A stretch of 64,000 nucleotides of DNA from Chlorobiota bacterium (GTDB lineage Bacteria > Bacteroidota > Ignavibacteria > OLB7), in assembly GCA_028287785.1 (NCBI GenBank), contig JAQBOZ010000009.1, forward strand, positions 62,001-126,000, written 5' to 3'. The first letter of the stretch is position 1. Every line of letters starts with the position of its first letter. The notes below the pieces were generated by a model, which saw only the letters and a list, made by a program, of their open reading frames with translations, was not told the origin of the DNA and searched no databases. Made by a program: the position numbers and the translations under genes. This document shows positions 36,960 to 45,337 of the stretch, in pieces.

Positions 36960-38240
36960 TTGTGGCGTTTTCTTTACCGATCGGCCCTCTACCCGCTGTT
37001 CCGGCTTGCCGCCGGCGGGGCCGGGGCGGCCAGCGATAAGGGAAGGCGTGGAAATGCCGGACGCACAGGATGGCGGGAGCAGCTTTCGGGCCTGCGGGCA
37101 AGAGAACCGGGGGAGTTCGCTGTCCATTTCCATGCGGCTTCCGTCGGGGAGTTCGAGCAGGCGAAGCCGCTTATCGAAGCCTTGCGCGCGGACGGAGGGA
37201 AGTATCGCATCACCGCTTCCTTTTTTTCTCCGAGTGGATTCGAGCAGCAGGGGCGTTATCCGGCGGTCGATGGCGCCTGTTATCTGCCGTGGGACAGGGC
37301 GGCGGAGATGCGCGATTTTCACGATCGGATCGCGGCCGATCTGGTGATCATCATCCGCTATGATCTATGGCCGGAATTTCTGCTGGAATCGGCCCGGCGT
37401 AATGTCCCCGTCGCGCTTGTCTGCGGCGTGCTGCGGGAGAACTCGGCGCGGTTCAAGCCTCTGCTTCGCGATTTCTTCAGGGATGTGTACCGGCATCTCT
37501 CCCTTATCTGCGCCGTGGGGGAGGAGGATGCGGCCGCGTTCCGGCGACTTGTCCCCGACGTTCCGCTGGCCGTTTCCGGCGATACCCGCTACGATCGCGT
37601 GCTGGCGCGTGCCGCCGCCATCGCCGATGTCGGCGTATTCTCCGAGGGGCTCCGGGCGGGGCGCAGGATTCTGGTTGCCGGCAGCACATGGCCGCGCGAT
37701 GAGGACTGTCTCCAATCGCTCTCCGGTCTGAATGATCTTCTCATGGTTATCGTCCCGCACGAGCCCACCGAAAAGCATGTCGCCTCGCTCCTTGACGCGT
37801 TTCCCGGAAGCATAACGCTCTCGCGACTGGAATGTGATGGTCCCGAAACTCCCCCCCGCGCTGTCATCGTCGATCGGACCGGAATTCTCGCGGCGCTGTA
37901 TCGTGTCGGGGATATCGCCTATGTTGGGGGCGGGTTCGGCGATGGAGTTCATAGCGTGCTGGAGCCGGCGGCCTACGGGGTTCCCGTGCTGAGCGGGCCG
38001 GGAATCGGACGCTCGCGCGATGCCGTTCTGATGGCCGATGCCGGGGCGCTTACGGTGATAGCGGATGGCGATGATCTGGCCGGGAGGGTCAACGATCTCC
38101 TGCGCGGGGATGCCGTGCGGAGGGCCGGCGCCATCTCCCGCGCCGTCGTGGAGGAACGGATCGGCGCCACCGGAAGGATTCTGTCGTTGCTGCGGCGGCG
38201 CCGGCTTCTGCCCGACGGGGCGGAGAGCGGGGAGGGTTGA
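36960..38240 (+). CDS. waaA: 3-deoxy-D-manno-octulosonic acid (Kdo) transferase WaaA/KdtA
   Basis: WaaA adds Kdo to lipid A at the inner-membrane face, so the cell makes LPS. The 426-residue product has an N-terminal anchor (MWRFLYRSALYPLFRLA) and a GT-B fold with the family motifs HFHAASVGEFEQAKPLIEAL, ITASFFSPSGFE, YDLWPEFL, GDTRYDRV, AGSTWPRDE, VPHEPTEKH and YVGGGFGDGVHSVLEPAAYGVPVLSGP. TTG 36960 is the only start that keeps the N-terminal anchor in frame. The last 25 residues are Arg/Gly-rich and weakly conserved. Confidence 0.93.
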   Translation: MWRFLYRSALYPLFRLAAGGAGAASDKGRRGNAGRTGWREQLSGLRAREPGEFAVHFHAASVGEFEQAKPLIEALRADGGKYRITASFFSPSGFEQQGRYPAVDGACYLPWDRAAEMRDFHDRIAADLVIIIRYDLWPEFLLESARRNVPVALVCGVLRENSARFKPLLRDFFRDVYRHLSLICAVGEEDAAAFRRLVPDVPLAVSGDTRYDRVLARAAAIADVGVFSEGLRAGRRILVAGSTWPRDEDCLQSLSGLNDLLMVIVPHEPTEKHVASLLDAFPGSITLSRLECDGPETPPRAVIVDRTGILAALYRVGDIAYVGGGFGDGVHSVLEPAAYGVPVLSGPGIGRSRDAVLMADAGALTVIADGDDLAGRVNDLLRGDAVRRAGAISRAVVEERIGATGRILSLLRRRRLLPDGAESGEG

Positions 38241-38319
38241 GATCGGTAGGAAATGTCAGCGCGGAGATTTCGGAATCGTGCGATGCGCAAATCTCCTGAA
38301 TGCGCTCCGATCAAATCTC

Positions 38320-38327
38320 TATCTTTG
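38320..38327 (+). promoter_or_regulatory. Possible -7 element of larC
   Basis: TATCTTTG is an exact TAnnTTTG match 27 nt before the larC start. No TTG lies at the expected -33 spacing, so only the -7 half is supported. Confidence 0.4.
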
Positions 38328-38353
38328 CAGCTCATTAATGGATTCCCTGCATC

Positions 38354-39739
38354 ATGAAGATCGCTTACTTCGATTGCTTTTCCGGCATCAGCGGTGATAT
38401 GGCTGTTGGCGCCCTGCTGGATGCCGGCGTCCCGCTCCGCGTTGTGGAGGAGGGGCTGGCGAAACTCGGTCTGGACGGCACGCGCCTCCAGGTTTCCACC
38501 CGATCGATCACCCGCAGCCAGATTCACGCAACGAAGTTCGATGTTCTGACCCCCGAGGGGACTCCAATCGATCAGGTCGCGCAGCACGCCGACCATGATG
38601 ATGAGCATCACGGGCATGGTCATGAGCACAAGCATGAACATGGTCACGGGCATAAGCACGACCATGAGCATGGACATCATCATGACCATGAGCACCACGA
38701 GGAAAAAGATCACGATCATGGTCATCTGAACGGTCAGCATCACGATCATGAGCATCGTTCCTATCGGTCGATCGTGGAGATGATCGAGCGGAGCGCGCTT
38801 CCGGAGAGCGTACAGGGGAGGGCGAAGGCGATTTTCCGGGCGATTGCGATCGGCGAGGCGCGTATCCACAACATGACCGTGGACGACGTTCATTTTCACG
38901 AGGTCGGGTCGCTCGATTCCATTGCCGATATCGTCGCGGTGGCCCTCTGCCTGGATCATCTGGGGATCGAGGAGATCTATTCATCGGTTGTTCCGCTGGG
39001 GACCGGCGGCATGATCAGGACACAGCACGGGGTGATGCCGCTTCCGGCTCCCGCGACGCTGGAGATTCTGAAGGGGCACCCGGTAACGTTGACATCGATT
39101 CCATTCGAGCTTACCACGCCGACCGGCGCGGGGATCATCAAGGCGCTTTCCAGCGGAACGCTTGCATCGGAGCGGATGCAGGTGGAGCGTATCGGCTTCG
39201 GGGCGGGAACGCGGGAGCTGCCGGACCGGCCCAATCTGATCCGCGTGGTGATTGGAGAGCTTGTGGGGGAGGAGGAGCACGATGTGGTGACGGTGATAGA
39301 ATCGAACATCGACGACATGAATCCGCAGGTTTATCCGTATGTGATCGAGCGGCTGCTGGAGTCGGGGGCGTTCGATGTCTACCTTTCGCCGGTGATCATG
39401 AAGAAGGGGCGGCCGGGGATGGTATTGACGGTGATAGCGCCGGCCGGGGCCGTGGATGAGCTGACAAAAGTCATCTACCGTGAAACCACGACCATCGGCG
39501 TCCGTTTCCGTGAGACAACCCGTCGCAAGCTTCCGCGCGAGGAAATCGTCGTCCCGTCGGAGTTCGGGCCGCTTCGGATGAAACGGATCGTCACGGTGGA
39601 CGGTCTACGGATCGCCCCGGAGTTCGACGAGGCTCGCCGGATCGCGCGCGAGCGTGCTCTTCCGCTGCACGAAGTGCTGGCGCGGATGGAGGATGTGGCG
39701 CGGGGGCTGGCCGCCGAGCAGTCCGCGCGGAAGAGCTGA
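38354..39739 (+). CDS. larC: Nickel-pincer nucleotide cofactor synthase subunit LarC
   Basis: LarC inserts nickel into the pincer nucleotide cofactor of lactate racemase and relatives. The 461-residue product has the family start MKIAYFDCFSGISGDM and motifs NMTVDDVHFHEVGSLDSIADI, VPLGTGG, TPTGAGI, SNIDDMNPQ and the C-terminal TTIGVRFRETTRRKL. Residues 78-134 are a His-rich insert (27 His), built from repeated GHEH/DHEH-type units, in the usual loop for metal handling. In Lactobacillus plantarum larC is read through a programmed frameshift; here a single continuous frame encodes the whole protein. No larA, larB or larE lies in the window. Confidence 0.9.
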   Translation: MKIAYFDCFSGISGDMAVGALLDAGVPLRVVEEGLAKLGLDGTRLQVSTRSITRSQIHATKFDVLTPEGTPIDQVAQHADHDDEHHGHGHEHKHEHGHGHKHDHEHGHHHDHEHHEEKDHDHGHLNGQHHDHEHRSYRSIVEMIERSALPESVQGRAKAIFRAIAIGEARIHNMTVDDVHFHEVGSLDSIADIVAVALCLDHLGIEEIYSSVVPLGTGGMIRTQHGVMPLPAPATLEILKGHPVTLTSIPFELTTPTGAGIIKALSSGTLASERMQVERIGFGAGTRELPDRPNLIRVVIGELVGEEEHDVVTVIESNIDDMNPQVYPYVIERLLESGAFDVYLSPVIMKKGRPGMVLTVIAPAGAVDELTKVIYRETTTIGVRFRETTRRKLPREEIVVPSEFGPLRMKRIVTVDGLRIAPEFDEARRIARERALPLHEVLARMEDVARGLAAEQSARKS

Positions 39740-39780
39740 TCCATCAGCCGGTCCCGATCTATTTTCAGCAGAAATCTTTC

Positions 39781-40506
39781 ATGGCAACAACCCGTTCGCA
39801 GTTCACGTTGATCGTCGGCAGGATGCAGTCTCTTTATCGCCAGCGGGCGGTGGCTACCTTCTGCGCGCTCGGCTTCGCCTCGTTCGCCTGCGCGATGATG
39901 GTGGCCGGGCGGATCTACTTCACCGGGAGGATGACCTACGGGTTTCTCCTCTGGAACCTGCTTCTGGCCTGGGTTCCGTTCCTTATCTCATTCAGCCTGT
40001 ACCAGTTCAAAATCCACAACCGCTCGCGGGTTGCCACGGCGATCGCCGGGCTTGCATGGCTTGCGTTCTTTCCGAACGCGCCCTATATCGTCACCGATTT
40101 CATTCATCTTCGCACCACGGTCAGCGCGCCGCTCTGGTTCGATGCGATCATGATCGCCCTGTTCGCCTGGACCGGGCTGACGATGGGGCTGATCTCGCTG
40201 CGGATGATGCAGAGCCTTGTGCGTAACCGTTTCGGAAAGGCGACCGGATGGATATTTGCGCTGGCGGTGTTATGCCTGAGCAGCTACGGTGTCTATCTGG
40301 GTCGTTTCGAGCGCTGGAACAGTTGGGATATTCTCACCAACCCGGCGGCGCTCTCCCATTCGGTGCTCAGCCAGATCCTCAACCCGTTCTCCTCTCTGAG
40401 GAGCATCGGCGTCACGCTCCTCTTCGCGACATTTCTCACGGTCACCTATTTCATGACCTCAACACTGCTGGCCCGGAACGTGGACGCCGGCGAACACGAA
40501 TTCTAG
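39781..40506 (+). CDS. DUF1361 integral membrane protein
   Basis: The 241-residue product has about seven hydrophobic segments and the DUF1361 hallmarks: LAWLAFFPNAPYIVTDFIHLR in the middle and SYGVYLGRFERWNSWDI later. The function of this family is unknown. It lies 41 nt after larC and 14 nt before ugd, so it may be co-transcribed with either. The conserved polar patches (N-A-P-Y-I-V-T-D, Y-L-G-R-F-x-R-W-N-S-W) sit at membrane ends and could bind a lipid or sugar, but that is inference. Confidence 0.85.
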   Translation: MATTRSQFTLIVGRMQSLYRQRAVATFCALGFASFACAMMVAGRIYFTGRMTYGFLLWNLLLAWVPFLISFSLYQFKIHNRSRVATAIAGLAWLAFFPNAPYIVTDFIHLRTTVSAPLWFDAIMIALFAWTGLTMGLISLRMMQSLVRNRFGKATGWIFALAVLCLSSYGVYLGRFERWNSWDILTNPAALSHSVLSQILNPFSSLRSIGVTLLFATFLTVTYFMTSTLLARNVDAGEHEF

Positions 40507-40520
40507 AACCCTCTAACGAT

Positions 40521-41870
40521 ATGCCATATACTATTGCAGTTATCGGTACCGGTTATGTTGGATTAGTTACCGGAACCTGTTTCGCCGAGAGTGGGTGCCA
40601 GGTCAACTGCGTCGATATCGATCATAAGAAGATTGACATGCTGGAGCGTGGTGAGATCCCGATCTACGAGCCGGGACTCGATATCCTGCTGGCGCGCAAT
40701 ATCCGCGAGCGGCGCATCAAGTTCACGCTCGATCTGGAACGCTCCGTGCTGGCCTCCGATGTGATCTTCCTCTGTCTGCCGACCCCGCCGGGGGAGGATG
40801 GCTCGGCCGATCTGAAGTATATCCTGGGCGTTGCCGAACAGATCGGAACCATTCTGCATAACAATCCATCGGCCGGGTACAAGGCCGTTGTGGACAAGAG
40901 CACGGTGCCGGTCGGGACCAGCGAGCTGGTGCGCGATACGATCCGCCGCAACGCTCCCGGCGCCGATTTCGATGTGGTCTCCAACCCGGAGTTCCTGCGC
41001 GAGGGATATGCCGTGGAGGACTTCATGCGGCCGGAGCGGGTGGTGATCGGCACGCAGTCCAAGCGGGCGGAGGAGATCATGCGGGAGCTGTACGAGCCGT
41101 ATGTGCGGAGCGGCAACCCGATCTTCGTGATCTCCGAGCGGAGCGCCGAGATCGCCAAGTATGCCGCCAATTCCTTCGTCGCGATGCGCATCTCCTTTAT
41201 CAACGAGATGGCGAACTTCTGCGAGCAGGTTGGCGCGAACATCGACGACGTTCGGGCGGCAATCGGTTCCGACTCGCGCATCGGCAAGAAATATCTCTAC
41301 CCCAGCGTCGGCTACGGCGGAAGCTGCTTCCCGAAGGATGTCCGCGCAATTCTCAAAAGCGCGGCTGACAACAGCACCACGCTTCAGGTCATCGAATCGG
41401 TGGAACGGGTCAACAAGGAGCAGCCGGTCAGGTTCTTCGAGAAGATCCGTGCCCATTTCGGCGATCTGACGGGGCTTCGTTTCGCCGTGTGGGGGCTTGC
41501 CTACAAGGCCAATACCGACGATGTCAGGGAATCCCCGGCGTTTGTGATCATCGATCAACTCCTTGCCGCCGGCGCCGAGGTTATCGCCTACGATCCCGAG
41601 GCGATGGAAGGGGCCCGCAAGAAGTACGGCCGCACCGTCACCTACGGCGCCGGGATGTACGAGACGGTCCGCAATGCCGACGCGCTTGTGATCCTGACCG
41701 AGTGGAACGAGTTCCGCAACCCGGATTTCGAGCGGCTGCGCGAGTGCCTGAACAATCATGTCATCTTCGACGGCCGCAATCTCTTCAACACGGCGGAGGT
41801 GGCCGCGAAGCATTTTACCTATTATTCGGTGGGACGCGCCACGACCAGTGCTGATAAAGTGGTTGAATAG
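40521..41870 (+). CDS. ugd: UDP-glucose 6-dehydrogenase
   Basis: Ugd oxidises UDP-glucose to UDP-glucuronate for surface polysaccharide. The 449-residue product has the NAD motif IGTGYVGLVTGTCFAESG, then PTPPGEDGSAD, STVPVGTS, NPEFLREGYAVEDFMRPERVVIG, and the catalytic GYGGSCFPKD with Cys 269. The C-terminal domain has GLAYKANTDDVRESPA and TEWNEFRNP. ATG 40521 was chosen because the frame continues upstream inside the DUF1361 gene. The C-terminal FTYYSVGR is typical of this enzyme in the phylum. Confidence 0.95.
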   Translation: MPYTIAVIGTGYVGLVTGTCFAESGCQVNCVDIDHKKIDMLERGEIPIYEPGLDILLARNIRERRIKFTLDLERSVLASDVIFLCLPTPPGEDGSADLKYILGVAEQIGTILHNNPSAGYKAVVDKSTVPVGTSELVRDTIRRNAPGADFDVVSNPEFLREGYAVEDFMRPERVVIGTQSKRAEEIMRELYEPYVRSGNPIFVISERSAEIAKYAANSFVAMRISFINEMANFCEQVGANIDDVRAAIGSDSRIGKKYLYPSVGYGGSCFPKDVRAILKSAADNSTTLQVIESVERVNKEQPVRFFEKIRAHFGDLTGLRFAVWGLAYKANTDDVRESPAFVIIDQLLAAGAEVIAYDPEAMEGARKKYGRTVTYGAGMYETVRNADALVILTEWNEFRNPDFERLRECLNNHVIFDGRNLFNTAEVAAKHFTYYSVGRATTSADKVVE

Positions 41871-41976
41871 AACCGGCTTACTGCGAGTAGCTGCACTATT
41901 TTAACAGGTTCCTTGCAACCAGGGTAGTCTTTTGTGTAAGTTGTGACTTCTTCTCTTGAAGTAGCCCACATGCTGA

Positions 41977-42354
41977 ATGAAGGACTTGCAGATCAAGAAA
42001 CTCTACTACTCGATCAGCGAGGTTAGTAGAATGCTGGGATTGGAGCAGTACGTCCTTCGTTACTGGGAAACGGAATTCGAGCAATTGCGTCCCCAGAAGA
42101 ATAGGGCGGGAAACCGCATTTATACGGAGAAGGACATCGATGTCGTGAAGCAGATCAAGCGGTTGACCCGCGAGGATCGCTACACGATCGAGGGAGCCAG
42201 GCAGGTGCTCAACGGCCTGGTGGTGGAGAACGGCCAGGTGATGAAGGACGGAGCGGAGAAGAAGCCGGAGACGGTTTCGGAAGCTGTCTCGCTCGACGAC
42301 ACGCTTCGAAGCCTCAGAACCATTCTGGCGGATCTTCGCGGCAGGCTCGATTGA
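41977..42354 (+). CDS. MerR-family transcriptional regulator
   Basis: The 125-residue product has a MerR-type DNA-binding domain (YYSISEVSRMLGLEQYVLRYWETEFEQLRPQKNRAGNRIYTEKDI) with the W-E/T-x-F wing. A KQIKRLTREDRYTIEGARQVL dimerisation helix and a short C-terminal helix follow. It has no Cys and no effector domain. It closely resembles the one-domain MerR proteins often found next to tRNA genes and surface-protein genes in Bacteroidota, whose regulons are unknown. Its stop lies 36 nt before tRNA-Pro. Confidence 0.85.
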   Translation: MKDLQIKKLYYSISEVSRMLGLEQYVLRYWETEFEQLRPQKNRAGNRIYTEKDIDVVKQIKRLTREDRYTIEGARQVLNGLVVENGQVMKDGAEKKPETVSEAVSLDDTLRSLRTILADLRGRLD

Positions 42355-42389
42355 GCGTGAGAGTATCGGAAGGGACAATCTATCAAGTT

Positions 42390-42463
42390 CGGAGCGTAGC
42401 GCAGCCCGGTAGCGCACTTCCTTGGGGTGGAAGGGGTCGTGGGTTCAAATCCCGCCGCTCCGA
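42390..42463 (+). tRNA. tRNA-Pro(GGG)
   Basis: A 74-nt tRNA. Acceptor arms CGGAGCG (42390-42396) and CGCTCCG (42456-42462) pair fully, with discriminator A 42463 and CCA not encoded. The D arm is GCGC-AGCCCGGTA-GCGC. The anticodon arm is CTTCC, loop TTGGGGT, GGAAG, so the anticodon is GGG (reads CCC/CCU Pro). The T loop is TTCAAAT. A rho-independent terminator follows 6 nt later, so the tRNA probably ends its own transcript. Confidence 0.97.
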
Positions 42464-42468
42464 CGAAC

Positions 42469-42501
42469 GAAAGCCAGCAGTGTTGCTGGCTTTCCTTTTT
42501 T
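42469..42501 (+). terminator. Rho-independent terminator after tRNA-Pro
   Basis: Perfect 11-bp stem GAAAGCCAGCA / TGCTGGCTTTC (42469-42479 and 42484-42494), loop GTGT, then six T's. This is the most classical terminator in the window. Confidence 0.95.
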
Positions 42502-42560
42502 GTGGCAGATCGAGGGAACGTGGTTTCCCCAAAGGCCCGATTATTGCTTGGAGTGCTCTC

Positions 42561-43094
42561 ATGCAGCGATACATTACGACAGCACTGATAATCTTTGCGG
42601 CGGCAACCTCCGCCTGGGCACAGAAGACCACGACATATTCCGAGTTGATAGTGATTCCCCATAATTCCGTGGCGGTAAACCTGGGGGGGCTGGCTCTGGA
42701 TTTCGTGAACCTGAGCTATTTCCACTCGCTGGGAGAATCGCACGGCATCGGTGCCTACCTGGGATATCTCTATCATCCGGTCGGCTCCGAGCAGATCAAG
42801 GGATATGGATACGGGATCTCCTATCGGTACTACCCGGCGGCAAAATCGCTCGCGCGATTCTATTACAGCCCCAGCATCGGCATCCAGCAGATCGGCCTCT
42901 CCGATGGCGATCTGACGACGGGGGTGTTCGTGAGCGGGATGATGGGGTGGCAGTGGTATGTCAGCCAGCACTTCGGCGTGGGGCTGGGGATCGGCGCGAG
43001 GGTGATCTTCGGCAACGGAGATGATCGTCCGGTCCTGAAGGATGCGTTCGGCACATCGCCGAGTCTCACGCTCGATCTTGGATATGGCTGGTAG
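42561..43094 (+). CDS. Small outer-membrane beta-barrel protein
   Basis: The 177-residue product has a signal peptide (MQRYITTALIIFAAATSAWAQ) and short alternating strands with aromatic ends (GIGAYLGYLYHPVG, YGISYRYYP, YSPSIGIQQIGL, FGVGLGIGARVIFG) closing in LTLDLGYGW. A terminal W strand is unusual but still aromatic. ATG 42561 is the only sensible start; the open frame runs back into the tRNA. I do not recognise a family beyond a general small porin-like barrel. Confidence 0.78.
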   Translation: MQRYITTALIIFAAATSAWAQKTTTYSELIVIPHNSVAVNLGGLALDFVNLSYFHSLGESHGIGAYLGYLYHPVGSEQIKGYGYGISYRYYPAAKSLARFYYSPSIGIQQIGLSDGDLTTGVFVSGMMGWQWYVSQHFGVGLGIGARVIFGNGDDRPVLKDAFGTSPSLTLDLGYGW

Positions 43095-43100
43095 CATCGG

Positions 43101-44138
43101 TCACATCCATCCCTTCCGTTTGAAGTAGATATACATCCCAAGCGATACAAGGATCATCACTCCCCAGGCAAACGGATAGCCGAGATACCAGTTCAGCTCG
43201 GGAAGATTATACGGCGATCGCGCGGTGTTGAAGTTCATCCCATACACGCCGGCGATAAAGGTGAGCGGAAGGAAGAACGTGGAGATCACCGCCAGCACTT
43301 TCATGATCTCGTTCATCCGGTTGGATGTCATCGAAAGATAGGCGTCGAGCATTCCCGTCAGCACGTCCCTGTAGGACTCCGCCAGCTCCGCCGCGCGGAC
43401 AAGGTGATCGAACACATTCCGGTAGTACGCCACTTCCCGTTCGGTGATCAGATCGAACTCCCCCCGCGCCAGCCTGTGAACCATCTCCCGCTGATAGGTT
43501 GTGATCCGCCGGAGCTTGAACACCTGCCGCTTCATCCCGAGGATTCGCTCCAGCGTGCCCGATGATTTGCGGCTGAAGATGTCATCCTCCAGCGTGTCGA
43601 TCACCTCATCGAACCTGTCCAGAATCGGCGAGATATCATCGACGATATCATCGAGGATCATGTGGTAGATGTAGTCCGGGCCGCGTTCCAGATGCGCCGG
43701 GTTCTTGGAGCACATCGCAAGCGCGTTGCTTACCGCGTGCGATGGCTCGTAGTGATGCGTGACGATCATCCTGCTGGAGAGAAACGCGTTGAGCTGAAAC
43801 GTGACGATCTGATCCACCCCGGTGTCCGGATCGGGCTCCGCCAGCTCGATCGGGTTGATGATCGAGAAGATGTAGCTGCCGTAGTCCTCGACCTTCGGCA
43901 GATGATCCCCGCGCCGTGGTGTCAGCCTTTCGGCCCGGCAATCGAGAATCGCAAGCGGGTGGAAGGCGAGGATATCGCCGAGGATCAGGTCCTCCTCATC
44001 GCTCGTCGGGTTGTTCATATCAACCCATATCATCGGGATATTCTCCCCGGAATGCTCGGCCCCCGCGATCTTCCGCAGCTCATCGATCCCTATGGTCCGC
44101 AATCCTCCGCCGGAGGAAACCGTGAAAATCTCAACCAT
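43101..44138 (-). CDS. corA: CorA-family magnesium/divalent cation transporter
   Basis: CorA pentamers move Mg2+ across the inner membrane. The 345-residue product has a large cytoplasmic funnel domain followed by two transmembrane helices. Between them is YGMNF with the selectivity triad GMN at residues 300-302, and a short basic tail KRKGWM. The helical stalk (KVLAVISTFFLPLTFIAG) leads into TM1. It begins 5 nt after the stop of the Xer gene on the same strand, so the two form one transcript. A ZntB-type zinc exporter would not normally have a GMN pore, so CorA is favoured. Confidence 0.93.
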   Translation of the reverse strand: MVEIFTVSSGGGLRTIGIDELRKIAGAEHSGENIPMIWVDMNNPTSDEEDLILGDILAFHPLAILDCRAERLTPRRGDHLPKVEDYGSYIFSIINPIELAEPDPDTGVDQIVTFQLNAFLSSRMIVTHHYEPSHAVSNALAMCSKNPAHLERGPDYIYHMILDDIVDDISPILDRFDEVIDTLEDDIFSRKSSGTLERILGMKRQVFKLRRITTYQREMVHRLARGEFDLITEREVAYYRNVFDHLVRAAELAESYRDVLTGMLDAYLSMTSNRMNEIMKVLAVISTFFLPLTFIAGVYGMNFNTARSPYNLPELNWYLGYPFAWGVMILVSLGMYIYFKRKGWM

Positions 44139-44143
44139 TTCCT

Positions 44144-45133
44144 CTAGTTCTCCTCAATGGGGACTGCGTTTGCGTTGGTTCCGAGCTTTCCGCGAATCTT
44201 GAAATAGAGCTGCGCCGTCGGCTGCCACTCGATACGCATCCGCCGCATCACTTCCTCGATCGTGGCGCCGCTATCCACCAGAATCAGACCGGCGGTATGC
44301 CGGAGCGAGAACGGCGTCAGGCGTCGATCGCGATCTCCCTTTACGCCGCTGGATTTCAGCCATCGGTTTACAGCCTCCCTGATGCCGCGCGATGTCATGC
44401 GGCCCCCCTGCGTCCGGTTGCTCATGCTGGCGAACAGGGGAGCGGTTTCGACCCGCGCCTCGGCGCCGAACCTCTTGTTCAGATAATCGTCGAGCGCCTC
44501 GCGCATCTCCACCGGGATCGACGCGACCTCATCCTTGGATTTTCTCCCTTTTCCCTGAACGTTCATCACCCATTCGCCGGAGTCGAGCTGACGGATATCC
44601 CCCACATCGGCAAGAAGGCATTCATGTTCCGAGAGGGCGCAGCCGAGCATCGACCGGATGATCGCGTAATCGCGGGCCCCCTGAACCGAGGAGCGATCCA
44701 CCGATGTGAGAAGCTGATCCAGCTCCTCGTAGGTGAGAAACGTCCGGGAGTGGCGGGAGGGGCGTCTGCCGCCGACCACGCGTTTGGCGGGGTTGGCATC
44801 CAGCAGTTTGATATCGATGAGATACTGCGCAAATCGTCGCAGTGCCGTCATATAGGTTGCCACCGAGACATTCTGAAGATTTTTTTTCTCGACGAGGTGG
44901 CGTTTATAGCGTTCCACATCGCGCACGCGGAACTGAAACCGTTTATCGATGGGGAACCACTTGATGAAATCGCGCAGCGCGCGCTGATACGTGCCTCGCG
45001 TTTCCGGGCTTTTTCGTTCGCATTCCTTGAGAAATCCCTCGTAGTGATCCACGAGTTCCTTCAATGTCAGCTTGAGCGGTTTGAACGAATCTTCGATCAT
45101 GGAGATAGATTGGTATCGCGTCGATATGCCCAT
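44144..45133 (-). CDS. Xer-like tyrosine recombinase with eroded catalytic set
   Basis: The 329-residue product has a SAM-like core-binding domain (about 25-110, LKELVDHYEGFLKECERKSPET) and an integrase fold. Aligned without gaps to XerD, the first catalytic Arg (GLRVSEL) is Ser (ALSEHE). The active-site Lys is kept (GKGRK). The His of the HxLRH motif is Phe (TPFSLRH), although its Arg remains. The second His is Ile, and the nucleophile Tyr remains (QLYFK). So three of six residues are lost, and normal strand exchange is doubtful. The start at 45133 or 45100 is uncertain. A 16-bp palindrome abuts the first ATG. corA follows 5 nt downstream. Confidence 0.85.
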   Translation of the reverse strand: MGISTRYQSISMIEDSFKPLKLTLKELVDHYEGFLKECERKSPETRGTYQRALRDFIKWFPIDKRFQFRVRDVERYKRHLVEKKNLQNVSVATYMTALRRFAQYLIDIKLLDANPAKRVVGGRRPSRHSRTFLTYEELDQLLTSVDRSSVQGARDYAIIRSMLGCALSEHECLLADVGDIRQLDSGEWVMNVQGKGRKSKDEVASIPVEMREALDDYLNKRFGAEARVETAPLFASMSNRTQGGRMTSRGIREAVNRWLKSSGVKGDRDRRLTPFSLRHTAGLILVDSGATIEEVMRRMRIEWQPTAQLYFKIRGKLGTNANAVPIEEN

Positions 45134-45299
45134 CGCTCCGGCCGGAGCGTGAACGGCTCAACCTACCGTTATTGCACAATAAAACCAACACGTCACATCA
45201 AGTCCGGGCAGATAGTCATCTCGTATATATACAGGGACTTCATGTTCCGGCATGGAGGCCGCAGGTGGAGAAATTCCGTGGCGGGGGGTAGGGGAAACA

Positions 45300-45333
45300 A
45301 GCGAAATTTATCGGCGTATCGCTAAATTTCGCT
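45300..45333. promoter_or_regulatory. 11-bp inverted repeat next to the YdjM-like start
   Basis: AGCGAAATTTA (45300-45310) and its exact complement (45323-45333) surround a 12-nt spacer, ending 4 nt before the ATG at 45338. It could be an operator or an RNA hairpin covering the ribosome site. It does not match a LexA box. Confidence 0.55.
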
Positions 45334-45337
45334 CATT

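Noticed and set aside
38585-38756. CRISPR-like or minisatellite repeat in larC
   Set aside because: Short units with no regular spacers, in frame and encoding a His-rich loop; ordinary coding low complexity.
40248-40520. Extended N-terminus for ugd inside the DUF1361 gene
   Set aside because: The NAD motif starts just after ATG 40521; the upstream part is out-of-frame DUF1361 sequence.
42390-42463. tRNA-Pro with anticodon TGG
   Set aside because: Full pairing of the 5-bp anticodon stem leaves loop TTGGGGT, which places GGG at positions 34-36.
42351-42560. Coding start inside tRNA-Pro for the small barrel protein
   Set aside because: The 5' part reads through the tRNA and terminator; the signal peptide starts at 42561.
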